Shown: positions 19,642-29,115 of the stretch, in pieces
Position numbering within the stretch: position 1 is the first letter of the stretch
Layout: the number at the start of each line of letters is the position of its first letter
From: Thiorhodococcus drewsii AZ1
Lineage (GTDB): Bacteria; Pseudomonadota; Gammaproteobacteria; Chromatiales; Chromatiaceae
DNA length: 64,000 nt
Direction: 5' to 3'
Assembly: GCF_000224065.1 (NCBI RefSeq)
Contig: NZ_AFWT01000005.1
Location: 1-64,000 of the forward strand
Position numbers and translations under genes: made by a program
Notes under the pieces: model-generated
Seen by the model: the letters and a program-made list of their open reading frames with translations, nothing else
The model's database searches: none
What the model was told of the DNA's origin: nothing

Positions 19642-22600
19642 GACTTGGTGAGGATGCGCAGTTTCTCGATGACGGTCGCGACGAGCCGTGGCGGCACCTC
19701 GCCCAAGGCAAGCAGGTTGGATGAGCCCCACTCCTCGCCCATACGCCGGAATTCGAGGTCGCCGAGGATGCAGTCCTCGTCGAAGCTCATACTGATTTGG
19801 CATTCCTGCATGCCGATCTCGACCCGGATCCGGCTGAGCGGATAGCCGTGGGTGTAGCCGAAGATGTGGGTGCCGTCCTGATCCGCGACCCTGTAGTCCC
19901 ACTTGGTCATGAGTCGCTTGACGTTACCCCAAGGCGCCTTGGCACCGGAGAAGCGGCTGAGCGACAGCGATGCGCGCTCCTCGTCCTCCAGGCCGTTCAC
20001 GGGCGCCTCGGTCTGGACGATGAAGGGGGTCAACTCATAGTCGGCGAAGTGGTCGCGCCAACCGGCGATCTCCGCCTCCGTCGACTCCAACGGATGCCAG
20101 AGACGCACCTCGCCCTCGACGAGCACGACCGGCTCGTCCTCGCGATCGATCAGCGAGCCGTCCTCGCTGATGCGAAAACTCTGAACGCCCTGCGCCGTCG
20201 TGCCGCTCCAGATCAGGCTCTTGCCGACGAGCAGCAGGATCGGATGCTCCAGGAACAGTTGCTGCCAGCGCCCCGTGCTCCAGGACTTGCCGCAGTCGAA
20301 GGCCTCCTCAAGCCGTGGCCCCAACTGCTGGACCACCGGCTTGACGTTCTTCTTCAGCAGCGCGAAGCGGCTCTCGGCCACCGCGCGCAGCGCCGGGTCC
20401 TCGTCCTTCTTGGCCTTGGGCAGTGACTTGCTCTGCTTGCCCGTACCACCGTGGATGACCCGCAGCGACAGGTCCGGCATCAACAGGGCGCGATAGACAT
20501 AGGGGCCGACGTCCAGCACCAAACCATCCGGCCCCATGTCCAGCGTGGGCACCAGCTCGTCGTACAGCTCCTGGAGCGGGAGACCCCGACGCTCGGCGGC
20601 ATGCCGCAGGGCCTGGTAGGCATCCCCGCGCACCACGTCCCGATACTTGCCGGTCTTGCGGATCTCATCGAGCGTAAAGAGCGCATAGGTGGTATCCAGC
20701 TCCCCGAGGGTTCCGACCACCCATCCAGCGCGCTGGTAGTGCTTCTTGTTCCAGAGCGCGACCAGCTCCTTGAGCTGGGGAACCAGCCGGTCATCCCCGA
20801 AGGCCGACGCCAGACGCAGCACCCAGCGGTCCTTGTTGTCCGCCGCGCCCTGCCCCCAGGCATCCACCAACCGGGATGCCAGCTCGGCGCGCTGCTCGGT
20901 GCCGAGCAGCGCCCACAACTGCCGCACGCCACGCGGCATCTGCCCCCATTCCTCGTCGCGCACCAGCATGCAGCTCCAGTGCAAGGCATCGCGCGAGAAC
21001 GGCAGGTCCAGGTCCTCGATGCGCGGATTCCACAATCGCTCCAGCGCATCGCTGCGCTTGCCCTTCAGTCCCTTGAGCGCCTGGGCCTCGAAGGCGGCGA
21101 GATCCGCGCCCATCAGTGGATCCAGGTCCGAGACGTCGCGACCGAAGTGCTCCAGCCGATCGAGGATGTGGCCGCGCTGGATGTCGGTCCAGCGGCTCGC
21201 CCGCTCGCCGAGACAGTCCTCCAGCACCGGCGCCGCATCGGCATCGCTGCGCTCGCAGAGACCGCGCAGTGCGAGATCGCGGACCGCCTTACGGCTGTCG
21301 GACAGCAGGCCAGCATCGCGCAGACGTCCGGGCGAAATCCGGGCCAGTCCCTTGGCCGCATGCGGCAAGACCGTTTTCTGGCTCGCGAGCGCCTGTAGCT
21401 GAGGCAGGCTCGCCTCGAATCCCGCCTCACACAGATGCAGCAAGGCCCAGCGGGCGGCATCGCGCTGTGCCAGCAGGGGGGCGGGATCATCGGCCATACC
21501 TCGATCGAGCAGCGCGACCACGGACGGCTGATTGAGCCAATGGTTCAATCGATAGTCTCCAGCCCCATCGAGCTCGCTCGCGAGCGCATTCAGCACGGCG
21601 CGACGGCTCGCGAAACCGAGCCAATCCCAGGCCGCGTTCGCGACGCGCCAGTCGACCTCCTCGATCGTCGAGAACGCCCGATCGGACAGGGCCGGGTCTT
21701 GCAGATACCAGTCGCGCAGCCGGTCGAGGGCCGGCCCCGCAACCTCCGCGAGCGCCCCGCCCTCCTCGTCCTCCTCATCCTCGGTCACCGAGGCCGCCTG
21801 CGAGAAGGCCTTGAGCAACAGGACTCGCTCATCGCCCGCGACGCGGTGCGCCCAAAACCAGTCCATCCACTCATCCGGGAGGATCGATGGCTGCTCGCAC
21901 CAGATGCGCAGACAATCCGCTCGGCGCAAGGCCAACAGTTCCTCGTCCGGCGCCAACCCATCGAGCTGCCAGCCCAGGTTGGCGATCGCCACCTCTTGCA
22001 GCTCAGAATCGCAGCGGCTGTCGAGGATCAGCCGCCGCAGCAAGGCGCGGTCACCGACCAAGCACAGATGCGAGGCCCGCAGACGATCGACCCCATCGGG
22101 ATGCGCCTCGACCCAATGACTCAACACCCGCGCCTGGACCTGGCCTTGCACGCTGTCGGACCAGCGATAGCAGCGACGCGCCCCGTCCGCCCCGATCCGT
22201 TCGAGCAGTTCCAGGGTCAGGTCGCTGCCGACCTCGGCGATCAGCCAGTCGGCCATGCCATCCCAGCTCGCACTGTCGCCGCGTGCAGGCAACTGCGCGG
22301 GCAGCAGCCCCTCGCTCGCCAGGACGCGCGCCATCGCGAGCCAGCCGCCCGGCTGACCCTTGCAGGCGGAGAGATGATGCGCGGCAAAGGCAACACGCTG
22401 GGACGGCGTCAAGGCCGCGACGAAACCCGCGAAGCCGTCGAACGCGGATCCGAGCAGGTCCATGACGCCCGCCAGATACTGGAAGGCGTCGTTGCGCAAC
22501 CGCCGGGGGTGCTCCAGCATGAAGGTCCGGGTCCGCTCATCGACCAGCGCCAGCCAGGGATTGTCGGCATCGGCGCCCTCCTCGAAATCGATACCCGAGA

Positions 22601-23471
22601 CGATGGTCAGGATCCAACCCCTCAGATCGAACAGCCCCGCCCGTGCCGCCCGCGTGATCGCCTTCGCCTGCGTATCGACATTGATCGCCGCCTCGGCGGC
22701 GATGCGTCCCGCCACCAACGCCTCGATCGAAAAGAAGGGTGCCTCCAGCATCACCCAGCGGGCGTAGACCTCGCCGGTCCGCTGATCCGCGTCCAGGTTG
22801 CGGACCTCGGCCAGCAACGGACGATAGTCCTGCCATGCAACATCGGGACGCGCCCCCGCTTCGATCCGCGCCTTCAGCGCCAAGAGCCAGGCGGTCACGG
22901 GCTCGGCATCGCTTTCATGCATCAGAAAGCCGAAGAGGGTCTCGGTGTCCGGCGCATCCGGCACGCCGGAGAGCCCCGCCGCCATCTCGACATAGGCCCC
23001 ACAGAAGGCCCGCAGACGCTCGACGAGCGCGACGGCTCGCCGCTTGGCCTCGTACCGGTCGAATTGGTCGAACAGCGCCGCCTGACGCTTGCGGTCGATG
23101 CCCAGCGGGTCCAGACAGGCCCGGCGGTCCTCAGACTCGACCCAGCGCCCCATCAACACGCGCATGATCACCCGCCGACAGTCACCGTTGATCAGTCCAC
23201 GCTCGACGATGGCGTCCAGCACCAGCTCGGCGGTCTCGCGCCCACCCTCCAACGCTCGCAGCAGCGGCGTCTTGCCGGAGGCATCGAGACGCATCGGATC
23301 CGCCCCCTGGGTCAGCAGCAAGGCGACCGCACCGGGGCGCTGATGCTCCACGGCATAGCCCAGAGGCGTCAGCCCCTGGTCATCGATCGGGTTCTCCAAA
23401 CTGTCTGGAGTCAGTGCCTGCTCGATGGCCTGGGCATCGTCTTCCTGGATAGCGGTGGTCAGCGTCCCCAT
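19638..23471 (-). CDS. DUF4132 domain protein with N-terminal ankyrin repeats
   Basis: This 1277-residue protein is the largest gene here. Residues ~25-95 contain ankyrin-type repeats (DDQGLTPLGYAVEHQ, ADPMRLDASGKTPLLRAL). The long middle is a helical-repeat solenoid. The last ~400 residues match the DUF4132 pattern: VRGDAYQALRHAAERRG, FGYTHGYPLSRIRVEIG and LGEVPPRLVATVIEKLR. Its function is unknown; DUF4132 proteins often sit near SWIM, MoxR and VWA genes. The ATG at 23471 (MGTLTTAIQEDD) was chosen because the upstream 54 codons look non-coding; GAGGAG lies about 10 nt before it. It is followed by the SWIM gene with a 4-base overlap. Confidence 0.85.
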   Translation of the reverse strand: MGTLTTAIQEDDAQAIEQALTPDSLENPIDDQGLTPLGYAVEHQRPGAVALLLTQGADPMRLDASGKTPLLRALEGGRETAELVLDAIVERGLINGDCRRVIMRVLMGRWVESEDRRACLDPLGIDRKRQAALFDQFDRYEAKRRAVALVERLRAFCGAYVEMAAGLSGVPDAPDTETLFGFLMHESDAEPVTAWLLALKARIEAGARPDVAWQDYRPLLAEVRNLDADQRTGEVYARWVMLEAPFFSIEALVAGRIAAEAAINVDTQAKAITRAARAGLFDLRGWILTIVSGIDFEEGADADNPWLALVDERTRTFMLEHPRRLRNDAFQYLAGVMDLLGSAFDGFAGFVAALTPSQRVAFAAHHLSACKGQPGGWLAMARVLASEGLLPAQLPARGDSASWDGMADWLIAEVGSDLTLELLERIGADGARRCYRWSDSVQGQVQARVLSHWVEAHPDGVDRLRASHLCLVGDRALLRRLILDSRCDSELQEVAIANLGWQLDGLAPDEELLALRRADCLRIWCEQPSILPDEWMDWFWAHRVAGDERVLLLKAFSQAASVTEDEEDEEGGALAEVAGPALDRLRDWYLQDPALSDRAFSTIEEVDWRVANAAWDWLGFASRRAVLNALASELDGAGDYRLNHWLNQPSVVALLDRGMADDPAPLLAQRDAARWALLHLCEAGFEASLPQLQALASQKTVLPHAAKGLARISPGRLRDAGLLSDSRKAVRDLALRGLCERSDADAAPVLEDCLGERASRWTDIQRGHILDRLEHFGRDVSDLDPLMGADLAAFEAQALKGLKGKRSDALERLWNPRIEDLDLPFSRDALHWSCMLVRDEEWGQMPRGVRQLWALLGTEQRAELASRLVDAWGQGAADNKDRWVLRLASAFGDDRLVPQLKELVALWNKKHYQRAGWVVGTLGELDTTYALFTLDEIRKTGKYRDVVRGDAYQALRHAAERRGLPLQELYDELVPTLDMGPDGLVLDVGPYVYRALLMPDLSLRVIHGGTGKQSKSLPKAKKDEDPALRAVAESRFALLKKNVKPVVQQLGPRLEEAFDCGKSWSTGRWQQLFLEHPILLLVGKSLIWSGTTAQGVQSFRISEDGSLIDREDEPVVLVEGEVRLWHPLESTEAEIAGWRDHFADYELTPFIVQTEAPVNGLEDEERASLSLSRFSGAKAPWGNVKRLMTKWDYRVADQDGTHIFGYTHGYPLSRIRVEIGMQECQISMSFDEDCILGDLEFRRMGEEWGSSNLLALGEVPPRLVATVIEKLRILTKS

Positions 23472-23633
23472 GGGGCGAGGTCTCCTCGGGTCGGTTCTTT
23501 TGTTGTCGGCGATGCATCGCCCGAACGGACGCGCCTGCTCGACTCGGATGGGAGTCGACGGCGCGCCCGAGCAAGTTGGGAACCTTAACCCGAAGTCGCG
23601 GCGCGTTTCGTGACCCTTGGCACAGGGCCGCAC

Positions 23634-24038
23634 CTATCGAGAGTCTACGCAGCGCTCGACCACCGCCGAGCACCGCTTAATGCGGCCGAATCCCCAGCCT
23701 GCACGATTGTCGTGCGCAATCGAGACGATGCGCCCATCGCGCACCCGAATGTCGAAGACGCAGGCCGAGGCATCGCGTTCGGGATCCGGGGCGGGTTCGG
23801 CCAGCAGTCGTCCCTCGGCATCGTGCGATTGGGCCGACGAGTACCGATGCAGCCGCGTCGAAGAGGAGCCGGGCACATCACGGATCTCCAGTGGTTCGCC
23901 GATGCAATGCGCCAATACATCGGCATCCTCGCCGATCAGCGCCTGTTCGGCCCTGTGCAGGGTCTTCAGATGAGGGGCGCCGCAGCCGGCGAGTGCCAGC
24001 GCGGGAAGTGCAACGAGCAAGACGTGCTTGGTACGCAT
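23634..24038 (-). CDS. Small lipoprotein
   Basis: The 134-residue protein has a lipoprotein signal peptide with lipobox LAGC (Cys19). The mature part (HRAEQALIGEDADVLAHCIGEP, read in two pieces) resembles small SmpA/BamE-like or outer-membrane lipoproteins that start with a short helix pair, but a family cannot be assigned. It contains four further Cys residues (in HCIG, ACVF, RCS and RCVD), which may form disulfides in the periplasm. It lies 33 bases downstream of the membrane-protein gene in the same direction and may be co-transcribed with it. Confidence 0.7.
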   Translation of the reverse strand: MRTKHVLLVALPALALAGCGAPHLKTLHRAEQALIGEDADVLAHCIGEPLEIRDVPGSSSTRLHRYSSAQSHDAEGRLLAEPAPDPERDASACVFDIRVRDGRIVSIAHDNRAGWGFGRIKRCSAVVERCVDSR

Positions 24039-24071
24039 GGTTTCTCTCCTCAGATGGATCCTTCCGGGTCT

Positions 24072-24518
24072 TCAGGCGGTGGCGGTGCGCAGCCGACCGC
24101 TCAAACGCAGACCGTCGCGCAGACTCATGCCAAGCAGGGCAATGTTGACGGCCCCCGCGATCAGCTCGACGGCCTGAACGCCATAGAAGACCGCATCGAG
24201 CGTGCCCGACTGAGCCTTGAAGGACAGCAGGAAGGCACAGGGGACCAGGATCAGCAGACCGTTCGCGGCAATAAGCGGCATGCGTCGGCGCTTGGCGGCG
24301 ACCAGTCCGCCGGACCGGTCGCGCGCGATCGCGAAGCCCGACCCGCCAACCGCCGCGAGAGCCGGGATCAGGATCGTCAGGCCCCAGGGAATGGCGGTCT
24401 TGACTGCGACGATGGTGGCCGTGTCGCCAAGCGTCTCTGCCAAGACCGTGGCGACCCAGAAGGTCAGGATGGTCAGCAGCGCGATCGCGCCGGCGACGGG
24501 ATGGAGGCGTCTGGGCAT
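24072..24518 (-). CDS. Four-helix inner-membrane protein, divergent from a MarR regulator
   Basis: The 148-residue protein has four predicted TM segments (about 8-28, 42-63, 77-97, 112-133) and positively charged loops (AAKRRRM). The ATG at 24518 has GGAG 7 nt upstream; a longer frame to 24569 would run through the operator repeats and is less likely. It is divergently arranged with the MarR gene, the common layout for a regulated target. The function is unknown. Confidence 0.7.
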   Translation of the reverse strand: MPRRLHPVAGAIALLTILTFWVATVLAETLGDTATIVAVKTAIPWGLTILIPALAAVGGSGFAIARDRSGGLVAAKRRRMPLIAANGLLILVPCAFLLSFKAQSGTLDAVFYGVQAVELIAGAVNIALLGMSLRDGLRLSGRLRTATA

Positions 24519-24545
24519 GGCATAACTCCGTCTCGAATAAAAAAC

Positions 24546-24583
24546 ATAGCAGGCTATATAACATTGCATATCAAGCTATGCAA
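24546..24583. promoter_or_regulatory. Probable MarR operator: two adjacent palindromes
   Basis: Two inverted repeats lie between the divergent genes: ATAGC-AG-GCTAT (24546-24557) and TTGCATA-tcaagc-TATGCAA (24564-24583). The region is A/T-rich in otherwise GC-rich DNA and overlaps where the promoter of the membrane-protein gene should be. Autoregulation by the MarR protein is an inference from this layout. Confidence 0.55.
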
Positions 24584-24672
24584 GTGGTACCAAGACGGAA
24601 TCCGGCCGCTGGGATGCGTCGATCGCATCCTTCCGGACAACGTGGGACAGGCTTCAATCGAGACGAGATCAG

Positions 24673-25149
24673 ATGACCTTCAACAAAGACGAGTCGGCGG
24701 GCTATCTCGCCAATCACCTGGCGCGGCTGTTCGCGCGCGAGCTTCAGGCACGGATCAAGCCGCTGGGATTGAGCACAGGGACCTTCCCGGCGCTGCTGGT
24801 GCTGTGGGAGGGCGATGGTCTGACCCAGCGCGAACTGATCGAGCACCTGGACATCGAGCAGCCGACCATGGCCAACACGCTGACGCGCATGGAACGCGAC
24901 GGCCTGATCCAGCGTCGCAAGGATCCGGCCGACGGGCGGGTGCAGCGCATCTGGCTGACAGATCAGGCGCGCGCACTCGAAGGTCCGGCAACGGCGGCGG
25001 CCGAGGCGGTGAACGCCGACGCGCTAGCGGGGCTCGAATACGAGGAACGCGTGGCCTTCCAGGCGACGATGCGCCGAATCATCGCAACCCTGCAGGCTCC
25101 TGTCGGAGATCGGGGCATCCCGGCTAGGCGCCGTGCCGAATCCGCATAA
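24673..25149 (+). CDS. MarR family transcriptional regulator
   Basis: The 158-residue protein shows the MarR winged helix: LTQRELIEHLDIEQPTMANT as recognition region, then LTRMERDGLIQRRKDPADGR with the wing DPADGR. Flanking helices for dimerisation are present (LANHLARLFARELQ and the C-terminal part). It probably represses the divergent membrane-protein gene and itself through the palindromes at 24546-24583. The inducer cannot be predicted. Confidence 0.9.
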   Translation: MTFNKDESAGYLANHLARLFARELQARIKPLGLSTGTFPALLVLWEGDGLTQRELIEHLDIEQPTMANTLTRMERDGLIQRRKDPADGRVQRIWLTDQARALEGPATAAAEAVNADALAGLEYEERVAFQATMRRIIATLQAPVGDRGIPARRRAESA

Positions 25150-25423
25150 CCTTGGGTGGAGCCTATCGCGCCAGAGATGAGCTGGCCGAGACCCCGCATG
25201 ACTCACGCCGTCGGGGACCGCCATACCAGATCCAGCTGATCGTCGTGTCCGTCGACGGCCTATTCGGGCTGGCAGAGGCCGTCATGGGCCAAGAGCGCAT
25301 GAAGTCCGTCGGGATAACCGTTCCATTCCAGCGTAAGACGCGCTATTAGATCGCCAGCACCGGCACCGACGTGTCGGTCTTCGCCCGCGCCAGCACAATC
25401 CCGATGCCCGGGAAAATCTGGCG

Positions 25424-26106
25424 GTGATGCGGCGCGTTGACTTGACGCGCCTCAAGCACGACGACACCAAGCTCGGTATCCAGAGCAAACGCCTGAAAGC
25501 CGCCTGGACTACGTCTAGCAAGAAGCCCAAGCTCATCCCTGGAACGGCCGATCCCGAGGCACAGAAAACCTTCCTCGCCGAGCACGAAAAACTCAAGAAA
25601 ACCAAGGGTGATGCGGATCCCATCTATTTCATGGATGCGGTCCACCCGCAGCACAGTCCACTCATCGCCCAGGGCTGGATCAAGCGCGGCGAGGTTTGCA
25701 AGATCCGCTCCAACGTCCGTTTCGACGACAGCATGAATGCGGTGTCTCGACCATCGCTCTGCTGCAGCAAATCGAGCAGCGGCATCCAGACGCGGCGGTG
25801 ATTCACGTGATTTGCGACAATGCTCGCTACTATCGCTCCAAGGCGGTTCGTAAGCACTTGGAGACATCACGCGTGCAATTGCTCTTTCTTCCGCCCTATG
25901 CGCCAAACCTCAATCTGATCGAGCGATTCTGGAAGTATTTTAAAAAGATAGTGCTCTATAACCGCTATTTTGAGTCGTTCGCCGACTTCAAAGCGGCTTG
26001 CGAGAATTTCTTTCGTCACCCGAACCAATCTGATGGTGACTTACGATCGTTACTGACGGAAAACCTCGTCATTGTAGGCGAGCAAACGCCGAAAAATTGG
26101 CGTTAG
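25424..26106 (+). pseudogene. Frameshifted IS630-family transposase remnant
   Basis: The first part, frame 2 (25424 to about 25740), carries the first catalytic block ADPIYFMDAVHPQHSP (D of DDE). The second part, another frame (about 25745-26106), carries VIHVICDNARYYRSK (second D) and LLFLPPYAPNLNLIERFWKYFKK (final E), both typical of IS630. The frames switch near 25740 after SMNAV, so the ORF is broken. The N-terminal helix-turn-helix region is largely missing, and terminal inverted repeats were not identified. It is inactive unless the shift is a programmed one, which some IS630 members use, but no slippery heptamer was noticed. Confidence 0.8.
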
Positions 26107-26127
26107 CTCAGCATATTCAAAACGAAA

Positions 26128-27963
26128 ATGGGCAATCCGATTTTGCATTTCACTCGATCCATCGTATCGGTCCTCCTGTTTCTGATGGCTTGCCCAGGAA
26201 TTGCCGGCACGGATATTTCCAGCGCCAGCCGAATACCCACTTACGAGGTCTCAACAGCAGGAATCTCACCAGACCGATTCAGGGTCTACACCATTATGGA
26301 CCCATCGAGAAGCTTGACAATCGACGAGATTGCGTCCGATCAAATCAAGGGTGATGGACCGACCGGTACCCTGAAACCTGCTCGTGTATATATCAAATCC
26401 CCTAACATCGATTATTGGCTCATCTTTCGACTCACGAACAGTTCGGAAAAACCCGTCAACCGTATCGTTCGCTTTGACGAACCTTTCGCGAAATATGCCA
26501 ACATCTACTATAGAGAAGGAGATGAATGGAGGTTCCAATCGGCAGGGCTCGCGACGCCAATCGATAACCGCCCAGTTCATAATAGAAACCCGATCTTCCC
26601 GGTCAACATCGGACCGAACGAGACAAAAACCATTTATTTGAAGCTTCATTCCAATTACGGAATGATCACAATCGGAATTCATTGCAACGAGCCGGAAGCG
26701 TTTCTGAACTGGGAACTCCTGCAGACAGCCTGGTACATGTTCTACTTCGGTGCGACTTCCGCGCTAGTCGCATACAACCTCTTCTTATTCTTCGCATTGC
26801 GCGAAAAACTCTATCTATATTACGTGCTACATGGCACATGCTATATCAGTTGGGTTTTAATTTATAGCGGTTTCGACCTCTACCTGGGCGTCAGCGAGAT
26901 CATGCATTACCGACTGAACTCGGTCGTCGACCTCGTACTCGTATTTCTCGCACTGTTCACCAGACAGCTCCTTCAGACCCCGATCAATCTCCCGCGAATC
27001 GACAAGGTGCTGATCGGGATAGCCGGCATTGCAATCATTCATGGAATTGCAAGCTATATTGAGATCACCTACTACCATTACATTACCTTTCTCGCCTTTC
27101 CTTCCTATCTGTTCTTCATGCTACTCGGTGTTTACGCGGTAATGAAGAACATCACCCTCGCCGGCTACTACCTCTTGAGCATGGGGCTCTATTTCTCAGG
27201 AATTATCGTGCTCGCCCTGCTGTTGATGGGCCTGATTCCCTACAACCCGCTCTCGCGGTATCTGTATATGCCAGGCTCCTTAGCCGAATTCACGACGCTC
27301 TCGCTCGCCCTGGCCTACCGGGTCCGGTTATTACAGAATCAGAATACGCTCTTCCAGAAACAATTGATTGAAACCGAACGACGAACCAAAGAACGGCTGG
27401 AACGAGCGGTCGCCGAGCGCACGGACGCACTCCGTAAGGCCAACACCGAACTGGAACGAATGGCGAAAAAGGACGGCTTGACCGGCTTGGCGAACCGGCG
27501 ACTTCTAAATGAGCGTCTGCGCCATGAATGGAAAAGGCTCGCTCGGGAGCGCCAACCCATGGCCGCTATCCTATGCGATATCGATCATTTCAAGAAGTTC
27601 AACGATCAATATGGCCATCAGGGCGGCGACGAATGCCTGATCAAGGCCGCACGAACCATCGAACGCTGTCTCCATCGTCCCGGCGACCTGGCCAGCCGCT
27701 ATGGCGGTGAAGAATTTTTGATCCTGCTTCCGAATACCGATAGCGCAGGCGCCCTCACCACGGCCGAAAGAATCCGTTCGGCCATTGAGGATCTAGCGAT
27801 CAAACACGAAAATTCCGAGACGAGCGATCGCCTGACCATGTCCTTCGGAGTCGCTGCGGCGAATCCCCACGAAGGCGTCACCGCCGAACAGCTCGTGGCG
27901 GCGGCCGACGAGTCCCTGTATCGGGCCAAGAATCAAGGCAGAAATCAGGTCGTGCGCAGCTGA
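26128..27963 (+). CDS. 7TM-DISM receptor diguanylate cyclase
   Basis: The 611-residue protein has a signal peptide (1-26), a 7TMR-DISMED2 extracellular domain (~40-175; YWLIFRLTN, PIFPVNI), seven TM helices (~185-400), a coiled coil, and a GGDEF domain with GGEEF at 526-530. The I-site RPGD sits at 517-520. It should make c-di-GMP in response to an extracellular, possibly carbohydrate-like ligand. It stands alone just after the IS630 remnant. It is lower in GC than its neighbours, compatible with acquisition. Confidence 0.9.
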   Translation: MGNPILHFTRSIVSVLLFLMACPGIAGTDISSASRIPTYEVSTAGISPDRFRVYTIMDPSRSLTIDEIASDQIKGDGPTGTLKPARVYIKSPNIDYWLIFRLTNSSEKPVNRIVRFDEPFAKYANIYYREGDEWRFQSAGLATPIDNRPVHNRNPIFPVNIGPNETKTIYLKLHSNYGMITIGIHCNEPEAFLNWELLQTAWYMFYFGATSALVAYNLFLFFALREKLYLYYVLHGTCYISWVLIYSGFDLYLGVSEIMHYRLNSVVDLVLVFLALFTRQLLQTPINLPRIDKVLIGIAGIAIIHGIASYIEITYYHYITFLAFPSYLFFMLLGVYAVMKNITLAGYYLLSMGLYFSGIIVLALLLMGLIPYNPLSRYLYMPGSLAEFTTLSLALAYRVRLLQNQNTLFQKQLIETERRTKERLERAVAERTDALRKANTELERMAKKDGLTGLANRRLLNERLRHEWKRLARERQPMAAILCDIDHFKKFNDQYGHQGGDECLIKAARTIERCLHRPGDLASRYGGEEFLILLPNTDSAGALTTAERIRSAIEDLAIKHENSETSDRLTMSFGVAAANPHEGVTAEQLVAAADESLYRAKNQGRNQVVRS

Positions 27964-28305
27964 ATGCCTACCCCACCGGAGAGAGAGCCCGCGTAGGGCG
28001 TAATAGCGATAACGTATTGCGCCGAAAGGAATGCCACACCGGCGCCAGACGTCTTGCCAACTTGCCTTCGCCGCGAGGAAGGCCTCGCCCAGCAGGGCGG
28101 GCGATCGCATCAAAATATTAGCGCATACGATTGGACTGGTTAGCCGGATTGCCCCAGACTCGTGCGCCCGTTTTTGCTGCCCTTGCGAGAGTCATAGCTT
28201 TACCCATAACTCGCCCCCGCAGAGCGCTGAGCCTCGAGAGCGAGCACGAACTCAGCCGCGTGCTGCAGTCCGATCCAGAGGGATTGCGGTCCTGTTACGT
28301 CCCGT
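27964..28305. other. Intergenic region with repeat copy A
   Basis: Apart from the half-length repeat at 27991-28100 no supported feature was found; the stretch 28100-28305 contains weak open frames without protein character. Confidence 0.4.
27991..28100. repeat. MITE-like repeat, copy A (left half only)
   Basis: It begins GCGTAGGGCGTAATAG (one change from the 16-base terminal repeat of the full copies) and follows the left half of the element to about 28100, then loses similarity. The internal GCCACACCGGCGCCAGACGT block is the same as in copies B and D. Confidence 0.75.
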
Positions 28306-28668
28306 GTGATTATCTACCTCAACGGCCAGAAAGGTAAGGCAGAAGTGATAGCAGGAGGCCCAACGTTAGCCGTCGGCATACCCGCTTCTGCTACATATAG
28401 CCGCAACGTCGATTTTGTCGACGATCTTGCCAGGGTTGATCCATTCGTATTCGGCGGTAGCGCAAAGTATGCTTATGCGTCATGGGGAATGACCTGGGCT
28501 GGATATAGCTACCAGGCGCTGCAGTTAGGAGATGCTCGAGCAATTGGAGGGGGGGGGGAGGTGGGGGGTGGACACCAAATGGGATAGGACGCTTCAATCG
28601 CATTCGGGGCTGGAATATCTACTGTTGTCAGCAGTTCCGTTGAACCATGCAAATGTGAAAGCCGATGA
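28306..28668 (+). pseudogene. Degenerate toxin-like C-terminal fragment
   Basis: The frame starting near 28306 encodes a low-complexity-free, Gly/Ala/Tyr-rich stretch (VIIYLNGQKGKAEVIAGGP, then DDLARVDPFVFGGSAKYAY). It passes a run of ten G (28549-28558), hits TAG at 28585-28587, and continues in the same frame as DASIAFGAGISTVVSSSVEP to TGA at 28666-28668. That final stop overlaps the ATG of the next membrane protein (ATGA). It looks like the C-terminal part of a larger secreted or toxin-type protein with a nonsense change or a sequencing error in the G tract. No start or N-terminal domain is visible. The family is not recognised. Confidence 0.45.
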
Positions 28669-29078
28669 TATTCTTTTTAAATAAGAAAATACGGCTGCAG
28701 CGCAAAATTGGCTACATGGGTAGCATCCTAATTGTTGGCGGAATTGTTCTTTTCTCCATAGGCGTTCCGTACGACTTAAGGTACGACCAGCTTCTTAAGC
28801 TGTCATCCACTTTGTTTGTTGCTGGCTTATCGCTCCTAATAGTCACGATGACGCATCATAACACAAAGAAAAAATATGGAGTTGTCGCGTTTTATTTTGT
28901 GGCTTCAGCAATACCGGCAATATGCCTCATACTGTCATACATATTGAGCATGCTGGCAATATCAGAGCAATATGCAGAAGCATATGTTCTTAACCAAAGC
29001 GCCATGACAATGACTATTAGTGTTCCGCTTTCAGTTCTTGCTTCGTTTTTCTTGCGGAAGGCAAGACGAAGTAAGTAG
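28665..29078 (+). CDS. Small four-TM membrane protein, possible immunity protein
   Basis: The 137-residue protein has four hydrophobic segments (about 17-34, 45-63, 71-98, 113-131) and a basic C-terminus (RKARRSK). Its A/T-rich composition contrasts sharply with the surroundings, indicating transfer. The 4-base ATGA overlap with the degenerate ORF upstream is typical of toxin-immunity pairs whose immunity protein is membrane-embedded. That role is inferred from position only. Confidence 0.6.
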   Translation: MIFFLNKKIRLQRKIGYMGSILIVGGIVLFSIGVPYDLRYDQLLKLSSTLFVAGLSLLIVTMTHHNTKKKYGVVAFYFVASAIPAICLILSYILSMLAISEQYAEAYVLNQSAMTMTISVPLSVLASFFLRKARRSK

Positions 29079-29080
29079 TA

Positions 29081-29115
29081 CCTGACCGAAAACCGTGTTT
29101 CGGGACGGTGTCAGG
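29081..29115 (+). terminator. Nested hairpin after the small membrane-protein gene
   Basis: CCGAAA (29086-29091) pairs with TTTCGG (29098-29103), and the outer arms CCTGAC (29081-29086) and GTCAGG (29110-29115) are also complementary. These alternative or nested hairpins start 3 bases after the stop codon. No U tract follows. Confidence 0.4.

Noticed and set aside
21435-23588. 717-codon plus-strand open frame opposite the DUF4132 gene
   Set aside because: His/Gln/Arg-rich composition typical of antisense frames in GC-rich genes; the minus strand has ankyrin and DUF4132 signatures.
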